Assembly: GCF_900094585.1 (NCBI RefSeq)
Contig: NZ_FMAG01000007.1
Span: forward strand, 291,552 to 355,551
DNA from: Martinezella multihospitum
GTDB taxonomy: Bacteria > Pseudomonadota > Alphaproteobacteria > Rhizobiales > Rhizobiaceae
DNA: 64,000 nt
Direction: 5' to 3'
Part shown: positions 27,435 to 36,814 of the stretch, one piece after another
Numbering within the stretch: position 1 is the stretch's first letter
How the letters are laid out: every line of letters starts with the position of its first letter
The notes under the pieces: model-generated
What the model was told of the DNA's origin: nothing
The model's input: the letters and a program-made list of their open reading frames with translations, nothing else
Databases searched by the model: none
Program-made: the position numbers and the translations under genes

Positions 27435-28751
27435 CTAAATTGCGCCCAATCCGCTGATGTAACTTGCGAGTTTCGTGCCGGCACCGATGAAATACATCGG
27501 GTCTATGGGACGTCCGTTCTCGCGCACTTCATAATGCAGATGTGTTCCTGTCGAGCGACCGGTACTGCCGGCAAGACCGATCGCATCGCCGGCGCCGACC
27601 TTGTCGCCGACTTTGACGAGCACCTGTTCCATATGCCCATAGCGGGTGGAGATGCCGTCGCCGTGGTCGATCTCCACCATGTTGCCATATCCACCGGTCC
27701 ATCCGGCCGAAACCACCTTGCCGGGAGCGGTCGCCTTGATCTTTTCGCCGGGACTGAAATGGAAGTCCGTGCCGGTGTGGAGCGCCAGCGTGCCGAAGAA
27801 GGGGTCCTTGCGATTGCCGAACGGGCTGGTCACGAGCTTGCCCGGTGCGGGATTGCGGAAGGGCAGGCTTTCGGCGGCACCCCGCACCGTTTCCAGATGC
27901 GTCAAGGCAGTATCGAGGTCTGCCATGGATTGCTCGAACTGATCGACATTCTCAGGCGGCACATAAGGTCCCCCAACGCCGCCATCCGTGTCTTCACGAG
28001 CAGCATTGGCAACCTGGTTCGGAACTCTGACCCCGACGTTCTGCATGATCGATTGGATCTCGCTCGCGGTTTCAGACGCATCGGCGGTGAGATTGCGGAT
28101 TCGGGACAACTGATCCTGCTCTATGTGCTTCAGCGACAGCGTCACCTTCGAAAAGACGCGATCGGCGCGGTCGGCTACGGTTTCGGGGGCAGGGACATAG
28201 GCGAGCGTGGAATTGTCGGGTGTGGCGTCAGCTGGCCTGCCGCTCAGGAGAAGCTTTTCGATCGCCTTGGGCGACGTCAGCTGAGCATGTTCGTTCTTTG
28301 GCGCGGCAGCGTTGGCATCCGGGTGCGCGCTTTTGTCGGTCAGGCCGGAGTTCTCTGCCCGGTCGAGCAACGTGCCGAGCTTGCCGTTGCGCGACGAAAG
28401 TTGCTGCTGCTGCTCGATCAGCTTGTCAACCTTTTCCTCGACCACTTGCTGATCGAGGAGCTGGCGGGAGGTGACGCGATCGACCTGGGCGCGCAGGGCG
28501 GCGATGCGATCTTCATAGTCATATTGCATGCGTGCCTGGCGGGCCATCGTCGCGCCGATGAGATCGTCGCGCAGCACGAGGTAGGAGGTCGCAAGGAGAT
28601 AGCCGATCGAGAAAATCCCGACCATGCAGACGGCAACAGCGGCCATCCATGGGCGCACGGTCATATGGCGCACCGTATCGCCGCTGGCGAGGATAATGGT
28701 GTGATGTCGCTGTTGCTTGCCGAAAACCCGGTTCTGAGGCCTTGCTGTCAC
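27435..28751 (-). CDS. Membrane-anchored M23 (LytM) peptidase with coiled coil
   Basis: 438-residue envelope protein with a single transmembrane anchor near residues 33-58, a long coiled-coil-prone periplasmic region, and a C-terminal LytM/Peptidase_M23 domain. The zinc ligands are intact: H325 and D329 in HTGTD, and H404/H406 in HLHYE. Such enzymes cut peptidoglycan cross-links or activate amidases during growth and division. The start is taken as GTG at 28751, preceded by GGGAG at 7 nt; an in-frame ATG at 28802 adds 17 residues without a binding site. It resembles the essential rhizobial septation M23 peptidases, but orthology was not tested. Confidence 0.88.
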   Translation of the reverse strand: MTARPQNRVFGKQQRHHTIILASGDTVRHMTVRPWMAAVAVCMVGIFSIGYLLATSYLVLRDDLIGATMARQARMQYDYEDRIAALRAQVDRVTSRQLLDQQVVEEKVDKLIEQQQQLSSRNGKLGTLLDRAENSGLTDKSAHPDANAAAPKNEHAQLTSPKAIEKLLLSGRPADATPDNSTLAYVPAPETVADRADRVFSKVTLSLKHIEQDQLSRIRNLTADASETASEIQSIMQNVGVRVPNQVANAAREDTDGGVGGPYVPPENVDQFEQSMADLDTALTHLETVRGAAESLPFRNPAPGKLVTSPFGNRKDPFFGTLALHTGTDFHFSPGEKIKATAPGKVVSAGWTGGYGNMVEIDHGDGISTRYGHMEQVLVKVGDKVGAGDAIGLAGSTGRSTGTHLHYEVRENGRPIDPMYFIGAGTKLASYISGLGAI

Positions 28752-28867
28752 CGAGAATCTCCCAATCGGTGCCTTTTGGCACCCAATGGAAGTACATGGC
28801 ATTATGGTTAATAAATGCTTTCTATCGCAGTATTAAATACCGGAAAAAGCCGTTCTACGTTAGTATA

Positions 28868-29698
28868 TCAAGCATTGCTTGTAGATGTCAGCGAACGATA
28901 GAAGGAAGGTGTCAGTCCGGCTTCCGCCCGGGCTATATCGTTGAATGGTGCTTTCAGCGAACCGCGGAAATTAGCGCGTACCAGCTCCTGGAAGGTTCGA
29001 GCCGGATCGCGTTTTTCCCGCGCGCACAGGAAGCGGAACCATTTGGCGCCGACGGCGACATGGCCTTTTTCGTCGTTATAAATGACATCAAGAACGGCAG
29101 CGCTCTCCAGATCTCCGGTTTCGCGCATCTTCGCCTGCAGCGCCGGCGTCACGTCCAGTCCTCTGGCTTCGAGGATCAGTGGTACGACGGCCAGGCGGGC
29201 AGTCAGATCGGTGCGGGTTGCATGAGCCGCCTGCCACAGACCATCGTGAGCTGGCAGATCGCCGTAATCTGCGCCGAGGTCGCGCAGGCGCGCCCGTACC
29301 ATGCGAAAATGCTTGGCCTCTTCGAAGGCAACCTGCATCCAGCCGTCGAAGAAGGAATTGGGGACCGGACCGGTTGCAAAACGCGCGACGATATCGAGCG
29401 CCAGATCGACCGCATTCAGCTCGATATGGGCGATGGCATGCAAGAGCGCGATACGGCCCTTGAGCGTATGCAGGGAACGCTTCTCCATATTTTTTGGCGG
29501 CACAAGCTCCGGCTTTTCGGGCCGGCCGGGCCGATCGGCGAGCGGTGGATCGAGCGGCGAACGTAACGACAGGGTGCGGGCAAACCAGCGTGTCGCCGAT
29601 TCCTGGGCGAGCTCGGTCTTCAGATCGAGATCGGCCGAACGGATGGCGGCGATGGCGCCGCCGCGCAGCGACGTGATGGTTTCGGGACTGCCGGACAT
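28868..29698 (-). CDS. DUF455 ferritin-like protein
   Basis: 276-residue all-helical protein of the DUF455 ferritin-like family. Iron-coordinating pattern residues are visible: a Glu in IAHIELNAVDLALD, FEEAKHFRMV with the E-x-x-H pair, and VIYNDEKGHVAVG with a further E-x-x-H. The start at 29698 gives MSGSPETITSL; a longer frame upstream overlaps the peroxiredoxin. The two genes are 4 nt apart on the same strand, so an oxidative-stress or metal role is plausible but unproven. Confidence 0.85.
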   Translation of the reverse strand: MSGSPETITSLRGGAIAAIRSADLDLKTELAQESATRWFARTLSLRSPLDPPLADRPGRPEKPELVPPKNMEKRSLHTLKGRIALLHAIAHIELNAVDLALDIVARFATGPVPNSFFDGWMQVAFEEAKHFRMVRARLRDLGADYGDLPAHDGLWQAAHATRTDLTARLAVVPLILEARGLDVTPALQAKMRETGDLESAAVLDVIYNDEKGHVAVGAKWFRFLCAREKRDPARTFQELVRANFRGSLKAPFNDIARAEAGLTPSFYRSLTSTSNA

Positions 29699-29702
29699 GC
29701 CG

Positions 29703-30185
29703 TCAAAGTTCCCTGGCTGCGGCCAGAACGGCTTCGGCGTGTCCAGCGACCTTGACCTTGTCCCATATTCCAGTGATGCGCCCATCGGCACCGATCAGGA
29801 AGGTCGAGCGCACCACACCCATATAGGTGCGGCCATACATGCTCTTTTCGCGCCAGACGCCATAGGCCATTGCCATGGTCTTTTCCTCGTCAGAGGCGAG
29901 CGGCACGGAAAGCGCGTGTTTCTTGACGAATTTGTCATGGCTTTTCACCGTGTCAGGCGAGACGCCGAGGAGGGCGACGCCGAGCTTTGCGAAATCGACT
30001 GATAGTGCCGTGAAGGTAATCGATTCCGTCGTGCAGGCTGTCGTATCGTCCTTGGGGTAGAAATAGATCACCAGCGGCTTTCCGGCAAAATCGACAAGGC
30101 GAACGCGATCGCCGCCGTCACGCGGAAGATCGAAATCCGGCGCCTTGTCACCGATGTTCAGTTGAATCGGGAAAACTTCCGCCAC
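29703..30185 (-). CDS. Peroxiredoxin, BCP/PrxQ family
   Basis: 160-residue thiol peroxidase. GDKAPDFDLPRDGG is the N-terminal strand, and KDDTTACTTESITF carries the peroxidatic Cys51. The usual resolving cysteine five residues later is not present (Thr/Glu/Ser instead), so this would act as a 1-Cys enzyme. It reduces hydroperoxides with thioredoxin or glutaredoxin. The start is GTG at 30185 (AAAGG at 7 nt); an in-frame upstream extension is unsupported. It is just upstream of the DUF455 gene. Confidence 0.88.
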   Translation of the reverse strand: MAEVFPIQLNIGDKAPDFDLPRDGGDRVRLVDFAGKPLVIYFYPKDDTTACTTESITFTALSVDFAKLGVALLGVSPDTVKSHDKFVKKHALSVPLASDEEKTMAMAYGVWREKSMYGRTYMGVVRSTFLIGADGRITGIWDKVKVAGHAEAVLAAAREL

Positions 30186-30313
30186 GGGAAAACCTTTCTT
30201 TTGCCGGTTTTTTAGATGACACTTGAGGTAAGCCATATATACTGCTCGCGTGTGCCGTCCAATGGGACGCAGCGTCACCAACAAAATTGTATAAGTGAAA
30301 GGCACGCGCAGGA

Positions 30314-33300
30314 GTGATCCGAGGCGAAAAGGTAACATTCCGCAAAAAGGACCTCGTGCCGCTCGACCATCTGCCGTCCGCTCAGATGGAAGATCCGTTG
30401 ATCGTGCACGTGCCGGAGCGCGTGCGCCGCAGCCGTTCGCATGTTTGGCATGTTTGCCGCATGACGCTGGTTTTCTTTGCGTTTCTCGCCATCATTCTCG
30501 GCGCCGTCATCGCGACCATCGAAGGCGGTATCTTCGATGCGCCGCTATCACAGAAAGCGCAGACGGCTCTCGATCAGGCCATCGGCCCGCGTTACAAGGC
30601 AGAAGTCGGCGCGACCGTGATCCGCTTTACCTCCGACCTGCGCTTGGCGCTGGAGGCACGCGACGTCAATGTCGTCGATCAGGAGAGCGGCAAGCATCTG
30701 TCGACGATGTCGGCCGTCAACATGGAGCTGGATCCGTTAGCCCTCGTCGAGGGTCGGGTGGAGGTGGCGAGCGTTGCAGCAGAGGGCATCGCGCTCGATA
30801 CCTCGCTGCTGCCGCAAGGCGATCCGGTCGATTGGACTGCCTTGCGCGTCGATGCGTTGCCCAAGGCTCTGAATGCGGCCTTCGACAATCTCGATTTCCT
30901 CGAACATTTCGTCCAGCGCGGCGGCACGAATTCCGTGCGCATTTCCGGCTTCTCGATGAAGCTGGCACGACAGGAGGGTGACCCGATCTCCCTCGTCGTC
31001 GATAACCTCACATTCGAGCGGGCGGCGCCGAATTCTCTCCATCTCTATGGCCAGGTCGCGCTCAATGGGTCGGTAGCGCTCCTGGACGTGAGGGCGGATC
31101 AAAATGAGGCCGGTCATAGCTCGTCGCTGGCGGCCAGGATATCCAATCTCGATCTCAAGCCACTCACGATGACCTATGACCCGAACGGGACGCCGCGACA
31201 GGGGCTGATGAGCTTCGGGGACATCACGCTTTCGGCGGTCAAGGGCGAGGCAGGCGTCGATCCGAAGCTGAGCGCCACCATCAATGTCCAGCCGGGTGTC
31301 CTCTATATGGACCATGATGTGCAGGAGTTGACGCAGGCCAATATCAACCTCGCCTACAACTTCGATCACCAGACCCTGGAGATTGCGCCGTCGAAAGCGC
31401 AGTTCCTCGGGACGATTGCGCCCTTTTCCGGCGCGGTCATCGATCTCGATCACGTCGATGCCAATGCAGGCAAGGGTTTCGGCATCGATTTCGTGATCAA
31501 GGACGGTATCGCCGCTTCGTCTCTCTCGGGGGAGAAGCCTGTCAGCTTCGACGGCCGCGCCACGGGGCGGTTCTTTTCCGCGACCAAGGAATTCCAGTTC
31601 GACAATCTCGGCATATCGACGCCGCAAGGTGCGCTTTTCGGCTCTCTGCACATGAAACTCGGCGACAGCTCGCCAGAAATCAGCTTCGGTGGGCGTGCGG
31701 ACAAGCTGGATACGACTGTTGTCAAGCAGCTGTGGCCTTTCTGGATGGCTTCGAAACCGAGAGTCTGGGTCGAGAGCAATCTTTTCGGTGGCTCGGTGAC
31801 CAATGCCGCCATATCGGTCTTTATTCCGGCTGGCCGACTGCGAGAGGCGTCACAGACCGGCAAGCTGCAGCTTGGCAAGAACGAGTTGCATATCGCCTTC
31901 GACATAGATGGCGCACGGATGAACGTTCCCGGCGAAATCCCGCCGTTGCGCGATACCAAGGCTCATTTCGATCTGACCGGTCCGAATATGGTCGTCGATA
32001 TCGCCACGGCCACGTCTTATTTCCCGACAGGTCGCAAGATCACGCTGAGTGATAGCAGCTTCTCGATCCCGGCGACTTACGACAAGCCGCTGATGGCCGA
32101 TCTTGATTTGACGATATCCGGTTCCGGCGATGCGATCGGCGAACTTCTGACCTACAAGCCTCTGGAGGTTCTGCAGCGGACCGAATTCAAGCCGGAGGAC
32201 TTCAACGGCAAGATCGTCGCCAAGGTCGATGCCAGGATAGGGCTGATCAAGGATCAACAGCCGCCTCCGCCGGACTGGCAGGCGAAGCTCAATCTCGACA
32301 ATGTCGATCTGCTGAAGCCGATGAACAATCGCAAGATCGACAATCTGACCGGCGTGATTTCGGCCGATCCCCAATCCGTGCATCTGCAAGCCCAGGCCCA
32401 GATCGACAGTATTCCGGCCCAGATCGACATGGTGGAACCGACCGACAGCAAATCGACCGTCAAGCGCGCCCGCGTGATCACGGCGACACTGACCGATACG
32501 CAGCGCAACACCGTTCTGCCCGGACTTCGGGATATAGTTGATGGGCCTGTCAAAGTGGAGTTGACGCGCATCGACGATGATCGCCAGGGCGTCAAGGTCG
32601 ATCTCGGCAAGGCGGCTCTGACCGTGCCTTGGGTCGGCTGGTCGAAGGGCAGCGGCATTGCGGCGACTGCGCAGTTCGAGGCATCCGGCCCAGACAACCA
32701 GACGACGCTCAAGAATTTTACGCTCAAGGGAGATGGGTTTGGCGCCAGCGGTGATCTTCTGATCAGCAAGGGGAGCCTCACCTCGGCGAGCTTCGACAGC
32801 GTGAAGCTCTCGGCGCTCGATGATTTCGCCCTCTCGCTGAAGCGGGGCAAGAGCGGCGGCTACGATGTAGCGATATCGGGCAATTCTGCCGACATACGAC
32901 CGATCCTCGCACGCCTGAAAGCGTCCACATCGGGCGGCCAGCAGAGTTCGGACGGAGACGCTTCGGCGAGCGCGACCGTTCGCGCCAATCTCGACAAGGT
33001 CATCGGCTTCAACGACGAGACCGTCGGCAATGTCAAGGGCGTCTATTCGATTGCCGGCGGCAAGACGACGGCTGCGGACTTTTCCGGCGTGACCCGTAGC
33101 GGCGAAGCGCTCGTTACCCAGATGAGCAAAGGCGCTAACGGCGTCATCCGCATCACGAGCGGCGATGCCGGTGCCGTCGCGCGTTTCACCGATCTCTACA
33201 GGCATCTGCAGGGTGGATTGCTCAATCTGTCGCTGCGCTCGATCGGGCAGGATGATTGGGACGGTTCGCTCGATATCCGCAACTTCTCCATCATCGACGA

Positions 33301-33733
33301 CAAGAAACTCTCGACCATCGTATCGACGCCGAGCGGAAAGAACGGCAAGAGCCTGAATTCTGCTGTGAAGCAGAATATCGATACGCGTTCGCAGAATTTC
33401 GAGCGCGGCTTTGCGCGGCTGGTGATGCGCGATGGGGTGCTCTCGGTCGAAAACGGCGTGGTACGTGGCGTGCAGGTCGGGGCGACGTTCCAGGGCACGC
33501 TGAAGGACGCCAATGGCAAGATGGACATGACGGGGACCTTCATGCCTGCCTACGGTCTGAACCGGCTGTTCGCGGAAGTTCCGATCGTCGGCTTCATCCT
33601 GGGCAATGGCAGCGATCGCGGCTTGATCGGCATTACCTTCAGGCTGACCGGTACGATCGAGAAATCAAACCTGCAGATCAATCCTCTCTCGATCATCGCG
33701 CCAGGTGTTTTCAGGCAGATATTTGAATATTGA
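30314..33733 (+). CDS. Large AsmA-like (DUF3971/YhdP-type) inner-membrane protein
   Basis: 1139-residue protein with an N-terminal cytoplasmic stretch rich in basic residues, one transmembrane anchor at about 50-72, and a long periplasmic part. The C-terminal third has the AsmA-like repeats and ends with a typical AsmA_2 segment (GTFMPAYGLNRLFAEVPIVG, then GLIGITFRLTG). YhdP-type proteins are now linked to phospholipid transport to the outer membrane. The start is taken as GTG at 30314; the binding site is poorly spaced. A 23-residue basic N-terminal extension is unusual but plausible. It is divergent from the peroxiredoxin gene. Confidence 0.85.
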   Translation: MIRGEKVTFRKKDLVPLDHLPSAQMEDPLIVHVPERVRRSRSHVWHVCRMTLVFFAFLAIILGAVIATIEGGIFDAPLSQKAQTALDQAIGPRYKAEVGATVIRFTSDLRLALEARDVNVVDQESGKHLSTMSAVNMELDPLALVEGRVEVASVAAEGIALDTSLLPQGDPVDWTALRVDALPKALNAAFDNLDFLEHFVQRGGTNSVRISGFSMKLARQEGDPISLVVDNLTFERAAPNSLHLYGQVALNGSVALLDVRADQNEAGHSSSLAARISNLDLKPLTMTYDPNGTPRQGLMSFGDITLSAVKGEAGVDPKLSATINVQPGVLYMDHDVQELTQANINLAYNFDHQTLEIAPSKAQFLGTIAPFSGAVIDLDHVDANAGKGFGIDFVIKDGIAASSLSGEKPVSFDGRATGRFFSATKEFQFDNLGISTPQGALFGSLHMKLGDSSPEISFGGRADKLDTTVVKQLWPFWMASKPRVWVESNLFGGSVTNAAISVFIPAGRLREASQTGKLQLGKNELHIAFDIDGARMNVPGEIPPLRDTKAHFDLTGPNMVVDIATATSYFPTGRKITLSDSSFSIPATYDKPLMADLDLTISGSGDAIGELLTYKPLEVLQRTEFKPEDFNGKIVAKVDARIGLIKDQQPPPPDWQAKLNLDNVDLLKPMNNRKIDNLTGVISADPQSVHLQAQAQIDSIPAQIDMVEPTDSKSTVKRARVITATLTDTQRNTVLPGLRDIVDGPVKVELTRIDDDRQGVKVDLGKAALTVPWVGWSKGSGIAATAQFEASGPDNQTTLKNFTLKGDGFGASGDLLISKGSLTSASFDSVKLSALDDFALSLKRGKSGGYDVAISGNSADIRPILARLKASTSGGQQSSDGDASASATVRANLDKVIGFNDETVGNVKGVYSIAGGKTTAADFSGVTRSGEALVTQMSKGANGVIRITSGDAGAVARFTDLYRHLQGGLLNLSLRSIGQDDWDGSLDIRNFSIIDDKKLSTIVSTPSGKNGKSLNSAVKQNIDTRSQNFERGFARLVMRDGVLSVENGVVRGVQVGATFQGTLKDANGKMDMTGTFMPAYGLNRLFAEVPIVGFILGNGSDRGLIGITFRLTGTIEKSNLQINPLSIIAPGVFRQIFEY

Positions 33734-33764
33734 GGCGGCGCGAAGCTGAGGCCGCCGCCTTTCG
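33733..33764 (+). terminator. Possible terminator after the AsmA-like gene
   Basis: AGGCGGCG (33733-33740) and CGCCGCCT (33753-33760) form an 8-bp stem around a 12-nt loop, followed by TTCG. No long T tract, so it is only a candidate. Confidence 0.4.
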
Positions 33765-33788
33765 ATAGCGGAGAGGTTGTAAGGCGGA

Positions 33789-34115
33789 CTATCTTTCTTC
33801 CGCCAATCGCTCGCGTATGCGTTCCGGCCCGCCGTTCATGCGCCGTGCGAATGGTCGATCAGGGTCCACGATGCGCCAAAACGGAGCCGTGCCGCTTTGG
33901 CTGATCTGCACCAAATGTCGCTGAACAGTGACAGGGCAGCAGGCATCGGCGCCATATTGCTTGGCAAGCGCCTGTCTTATTCCCGCAATATCGGACAATT
34001 GGCCCGGGGGCGCTGCCCAGAGGGCGCGAGCGAGCATCTCCTCGCTGGGAATCAACATGCTTTGCGTAAGGCTTCGGCCCTTGCGCCTCGTCTTGATCAC
34101 CGGCACTTCATCCAT
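33789..34115 (-). CDS. Small MGMT/Atl-like winged-helix protein, uncertain
   Basis: 108-residue protein not confidently recognised. The start at 34115 is supported by GGAGG at 6 nt. The region from about 40 to 108 (IRQALAKQYGADACCPVTVQ, then FWRIVDPDRPFARRMNGG) looks like the DNA-binding fold of methylguanine-DNA methyltransferases and their alkyltransferase-like relatives: helices followed by W-R-I-V-D. The PCHR nucleophile motif is absent, so any repair activity would be of the flippase type without methyl transfer. Treat as hypothetical. Confidence 0.55.
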   Translation of the reverse strand: MDEVPVIKTRRKGRSLTQSMLIPSEEMLARALWAAPPGQLSDIAGIRQALAKQYGADACCPVTVQRHLVQISQSGTAPFWRIVDPDRPFARRMNGGPERIRERLAEER

Positions 34116-34311
34116 AATCCACCTCCGGAGTTGGAATCTTGACAGAGGACGAATGGGCAGGTCGCGATCCGACATCGCAAATGCGGAAAACTAGCCGGGG
34201 CCAGGCCGTGAACTTACAGACCGGCGCCTTCAGGCGTCGCAGTAGCGGCCTGAACATTCCGGCGTGATATTCCCATCGATGTTCCAGATGAACTATGGCA
34301 CTTTGAGAGAC

Positions 34312-35157
34312 ATGACCCAAAGCAAATCGTGCCTTGCAAGTTGGACCACTGGCAACTGCAATGTAAACGGCGTCGACATTCACTATCTGCGAACGGGCGG
34401 CCATTATCCGCCGCTGGTCGCGCTACATGGGCTACTCGGCAGCGGCGCATGTTTGGCGCCGCTGGCGCGTGCGTTGGAGGATGACTTTGATGTCGTCTTG
34501 CCGGACGCACGGGGACACGGAAAATCCAGCGCGCCGGCTCAAGGATACTTGTATGGCGACCTCGCGGGCGATGTTGTCGAACTCATAAGGAGTTTGAATC
34601 TCAACGCTCCAATATTGCTCGGTCATTCGATGGGAGGCATGACCGCTGCTGTCGCCGCTCGCGAACTCGGAGCAGGGATTTCGGGCGTCGTCCTGGTCGA
34701 TCCAACCTTCATAAGTCCAGAGTGGCAGCGCGAGGTTTTTGAAAGCGATATTGCAGAGGAGCAGCGGCGATCGCTAGTTTCGAGCAGGGCTGATCTCCTT
34801 ACCCACGCGCGCGTTCGACATCCATCCCGGTCGGAGGAGATTCTGGAATGCCTGGTTGATGCAAGGCTTCAGACCAGCATGTTCGCATTTGAGGTGCTCA
34901 CACCTCCAAATCCGGATTATCGCGAACTTGTCCAAAGCATAGGCGTGCCGATTCTTCTCGTGATCGGAGATAAAGGGGTCGTTTCGTTGGATGCGGCCCG
35001 CGAGCTGCAAAAGCTCAATCCCTTGCTTCGATATGAACTGATCGCTGACGCCGGTCACGGCCTTCCATACGATCAGCCCGAGCGGTTAGGAGCAGTGATA
35101 ATGTCCTTCCTCCGGTCGATATCGACTTTCCAGGTCGGTTCTGCGCGCATCGACTGA
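34312..35157 (+). CDS. Alpha/beta hydrolase
   Basis: 281-residue alpha/beta hydrolase. VALHGLLGSG marks the oxyanion strand, DARGHGKSS the second turn, LLGHSMGGMT the nucleophile Ser near residue 108, DKGVVS the acid region and ADAGHGLPYDQPE the His near 255. The substrate is unknown. Codon use appears less GC-rich than in neighbours, which may signal recent arrival. Several starts are possible (34264 GTG, 34288 ATG, 34312 ATG); 34312 gives the shortest leader and a normal length. Confidence 0.85.
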   Translation: MTQSKSCLASWTTGNCNVNGVDIHYLRTGGHYPPLVALHGLLGSGACLAPLARALEDDFDVVLPDARGHGKSSAPAQGYLYGDLAGDVVELIRSLNLNAPILLGHSMGGMTAAVAARELGAGISGVVLVDPTFISPEWQREVFESDIAEEQRRSLVSSRADLLTHARVRHPSRSEEILECLVDARLQTSMFAFEVLTPPNPDYRELVQSIGVPILLVIGDKGVVSLDAARELQKLNPLLRYELIADAGHGLPYDQPERLGAVIMSFLRSISTFQVGSARID

Positions 35158-35204
35158 CGAAGCAGCTCGGTTTTGTCGACCGAAGAACTTCAGTTAGACG
35201 GAAA

Positions 35205-35238
35205 CAAAAAAGCCGGCGAGAGGGCGCCGGCTTTTTTG
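35205..35238. terminator. Bidirectional terminator between the hydrolase and tyrS
   Basis: GCCGGCG (35212-35218) pairs with CGCCGGC (35225-35231) around AGAGGG, flanked by A-rich sequence on the left and TTTTTT on the right. Perfect 7-bp stem works on both strands and separates two convergent genes. Confidence 0.85.
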
Positions 35239-35257
35239 TTGTCAGCGTGTCGGCGCC

Positions 35258-36517
35258 TCAAGCGGCCGGACGGATCAGGATGTGCTTCTTCTTGCCGAGT
35301 GAGAGTTTGATGACACCATCGGCTGTGACTTCACCTGTGCCGATCACCTTGCGTTCGTCGCTGATGGCCTGATCGTTGATGCGCACTGCGCCGCCCTGAA
35401 CGTGGCGGCGTGCCTCGCCGTTAGAACCGGCAAGGCCGGCGCGCACGATCAGAGCCAGCAGGCCGATGCCAGCTTCGAGCTCGGAAGTCGGAACATCGAT
35501 CGATGGCAGGTTTTCGGACAGGCCGCCTTCTTCGAAGGTCTTGCGCGCAGTTTCGGCCGCCTGTTCTGCTGCCGCGCGGCCGTGAAGGATCGCCGTGACT
35601 TCGGTCGCGAGGATCTTCTTGACCTCGTTGAGTTCGGAGCCCGCGATGGCGGAAAGCCGTGCAATCTCGTCCATCGGCAGCGTCGTGAACAGCTTGAGGA
35701 AGCGCGGAACGTCGGCATCCTCGGTGTTGCGCCAGTACTGCCAGAAATCATAGACCGGCAGCAGGTCGGCATTCAGCCAGACGGCGCCGGAGGCAGATTT
35801 GCCCATCTTGGCACCGGAAGAGGTCGTCAGCAGCGGCGAGGTCAAAGCAAAGAGCTGCTTCGTCCCCATGCGGTGACCGAGATCGATGCCGTTGACGATG
35901 TTGCCCCACTGATCCGAGCCGCCCATCTGCAGGCGGCAATCGTAACGCTTGGCCAGTTCGACGAAATCGTAGGCCTGCAGGATCATGTAGTTGAATTCGA
36001 GGAACGAAAGCGATTGCTCGCGGTCCAGACGCGTCTTGACGCTGTCAAAGGACAGCATGCGGTTGACCGAGAAATGGCGGCCGACATCGCGCAGGAATTC
36101 GAGGTAGTTCAGCGAGCGCAGCCATTCTGCGTTGTTGATCATCAAGGCCGCGTTGCTCGGCTTATTATTATAGTCGAGGTAGTTCGAGAAACAGCGCTTG
36201 ATCGAGGCGATATTGTCCTCGATCATGTCGACGGTCATCAGCTTGCGAGCCTCTTCCTTGAAAGAAGGGTCGCCGACCATGCCGGTGCCGCCGCCCATCA
36301 ATGAGATCGGCCGATGGCCGGTCGCCTGCAGCCAGTGCAGCATCATGATCTGGGTGAGGTGGCCGACATGCAGGCTCGATGCCGTCGGGTCATAGCCGAT
36401 ATAGGCCGTCACGGTTTCCTTGGCGAAGAGGTCGTCGAGGCCGGCTTCATCGGAAATCTGATGAATGAAGCCGCGCTCTTGCAGGGTGCGCAGGAAATCG
36501 GATTTGAACTCAGCCAT
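35258..36517 (-). CDS. tyrS: Tyrosine-tRNA ligase
   Basis: 419-residue class I synthetase that charges tRNA-Tyr. GYDPTASSLHVGHLTQIMML carries the HIGH-like motif (HVGH), and KMGKSASGAVW the KMSKS loop (KMGKS). GGSDQWGNIVNG and the C-terminal S4 domain (NGEARRHVQGGAVRINDQAI) complete the enzyme. The start at 36517 gives MAEFKSDFL; an 8-residue in-frame extension is unsupported. Convergent with the hydrolase across a bidirectional terminator. Confidence 0.98.
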   Translation of the reverse strand: MAEFKSDFLRTLQERGFIHQISDEAGLDDLFAKETVTAYIGYDPTASSLHVGHLTQIMMLHWLQATGHRPISLMGGGTGMVGDPSFKEEARKLMTVDMIEDNIASIKRCFSNYLDYNNKPSNAALMINNAEWLRSLNYLEFLRDVGRHFSVNRMLSFDSVKTRLDREQSLSFLEFNYMILQAYDFVELAKRYDCRLQMGGSDQWGNIVNGIDLGHRMGTKQLFALTSPLLTTSSGAKMGKSASGAVWLNADLLPVYDFWQYWRNTEDADVPRFLKLFTTLPMDEIARLSAIAGSELNEVKKILATEVTAILHGRAAAEQAAETARKTFEEGGLSENLPSIDVPTSELEAGIGLLALIVRAGLAGSNGEARRHVQGGAVRINDQAISDERKVIGTGEVTADGVIKLSLGKKKHILIRPAA

Positions 36518-36814
36518 GATCTTGGTCTCTCGAGGCCGCAACCCTGGAGGATGCGGCGAAGTCGCTATTGTTGAAAGTCGCGGGGCGCGTTTATCACCGA
36601 TTTACCGGCGCGTCACCATTTTGGTGGGGGCGAGATCAAGTTTCGACAAGTGCCGTAGGCCGGGCGCGGTTTGTAAACGGATGCTTCTGAACGTCAATAG
36701 ACCGTAACATCGCCGCGAAGCCGCCGGGAATAAGCCGTGCAATCGCCCGAATCAAATCCTAGTGATTTCCTGTTGATCCCCGTACGCACCTCATGTTTCG
36801 TGAAAGAAACCGGT

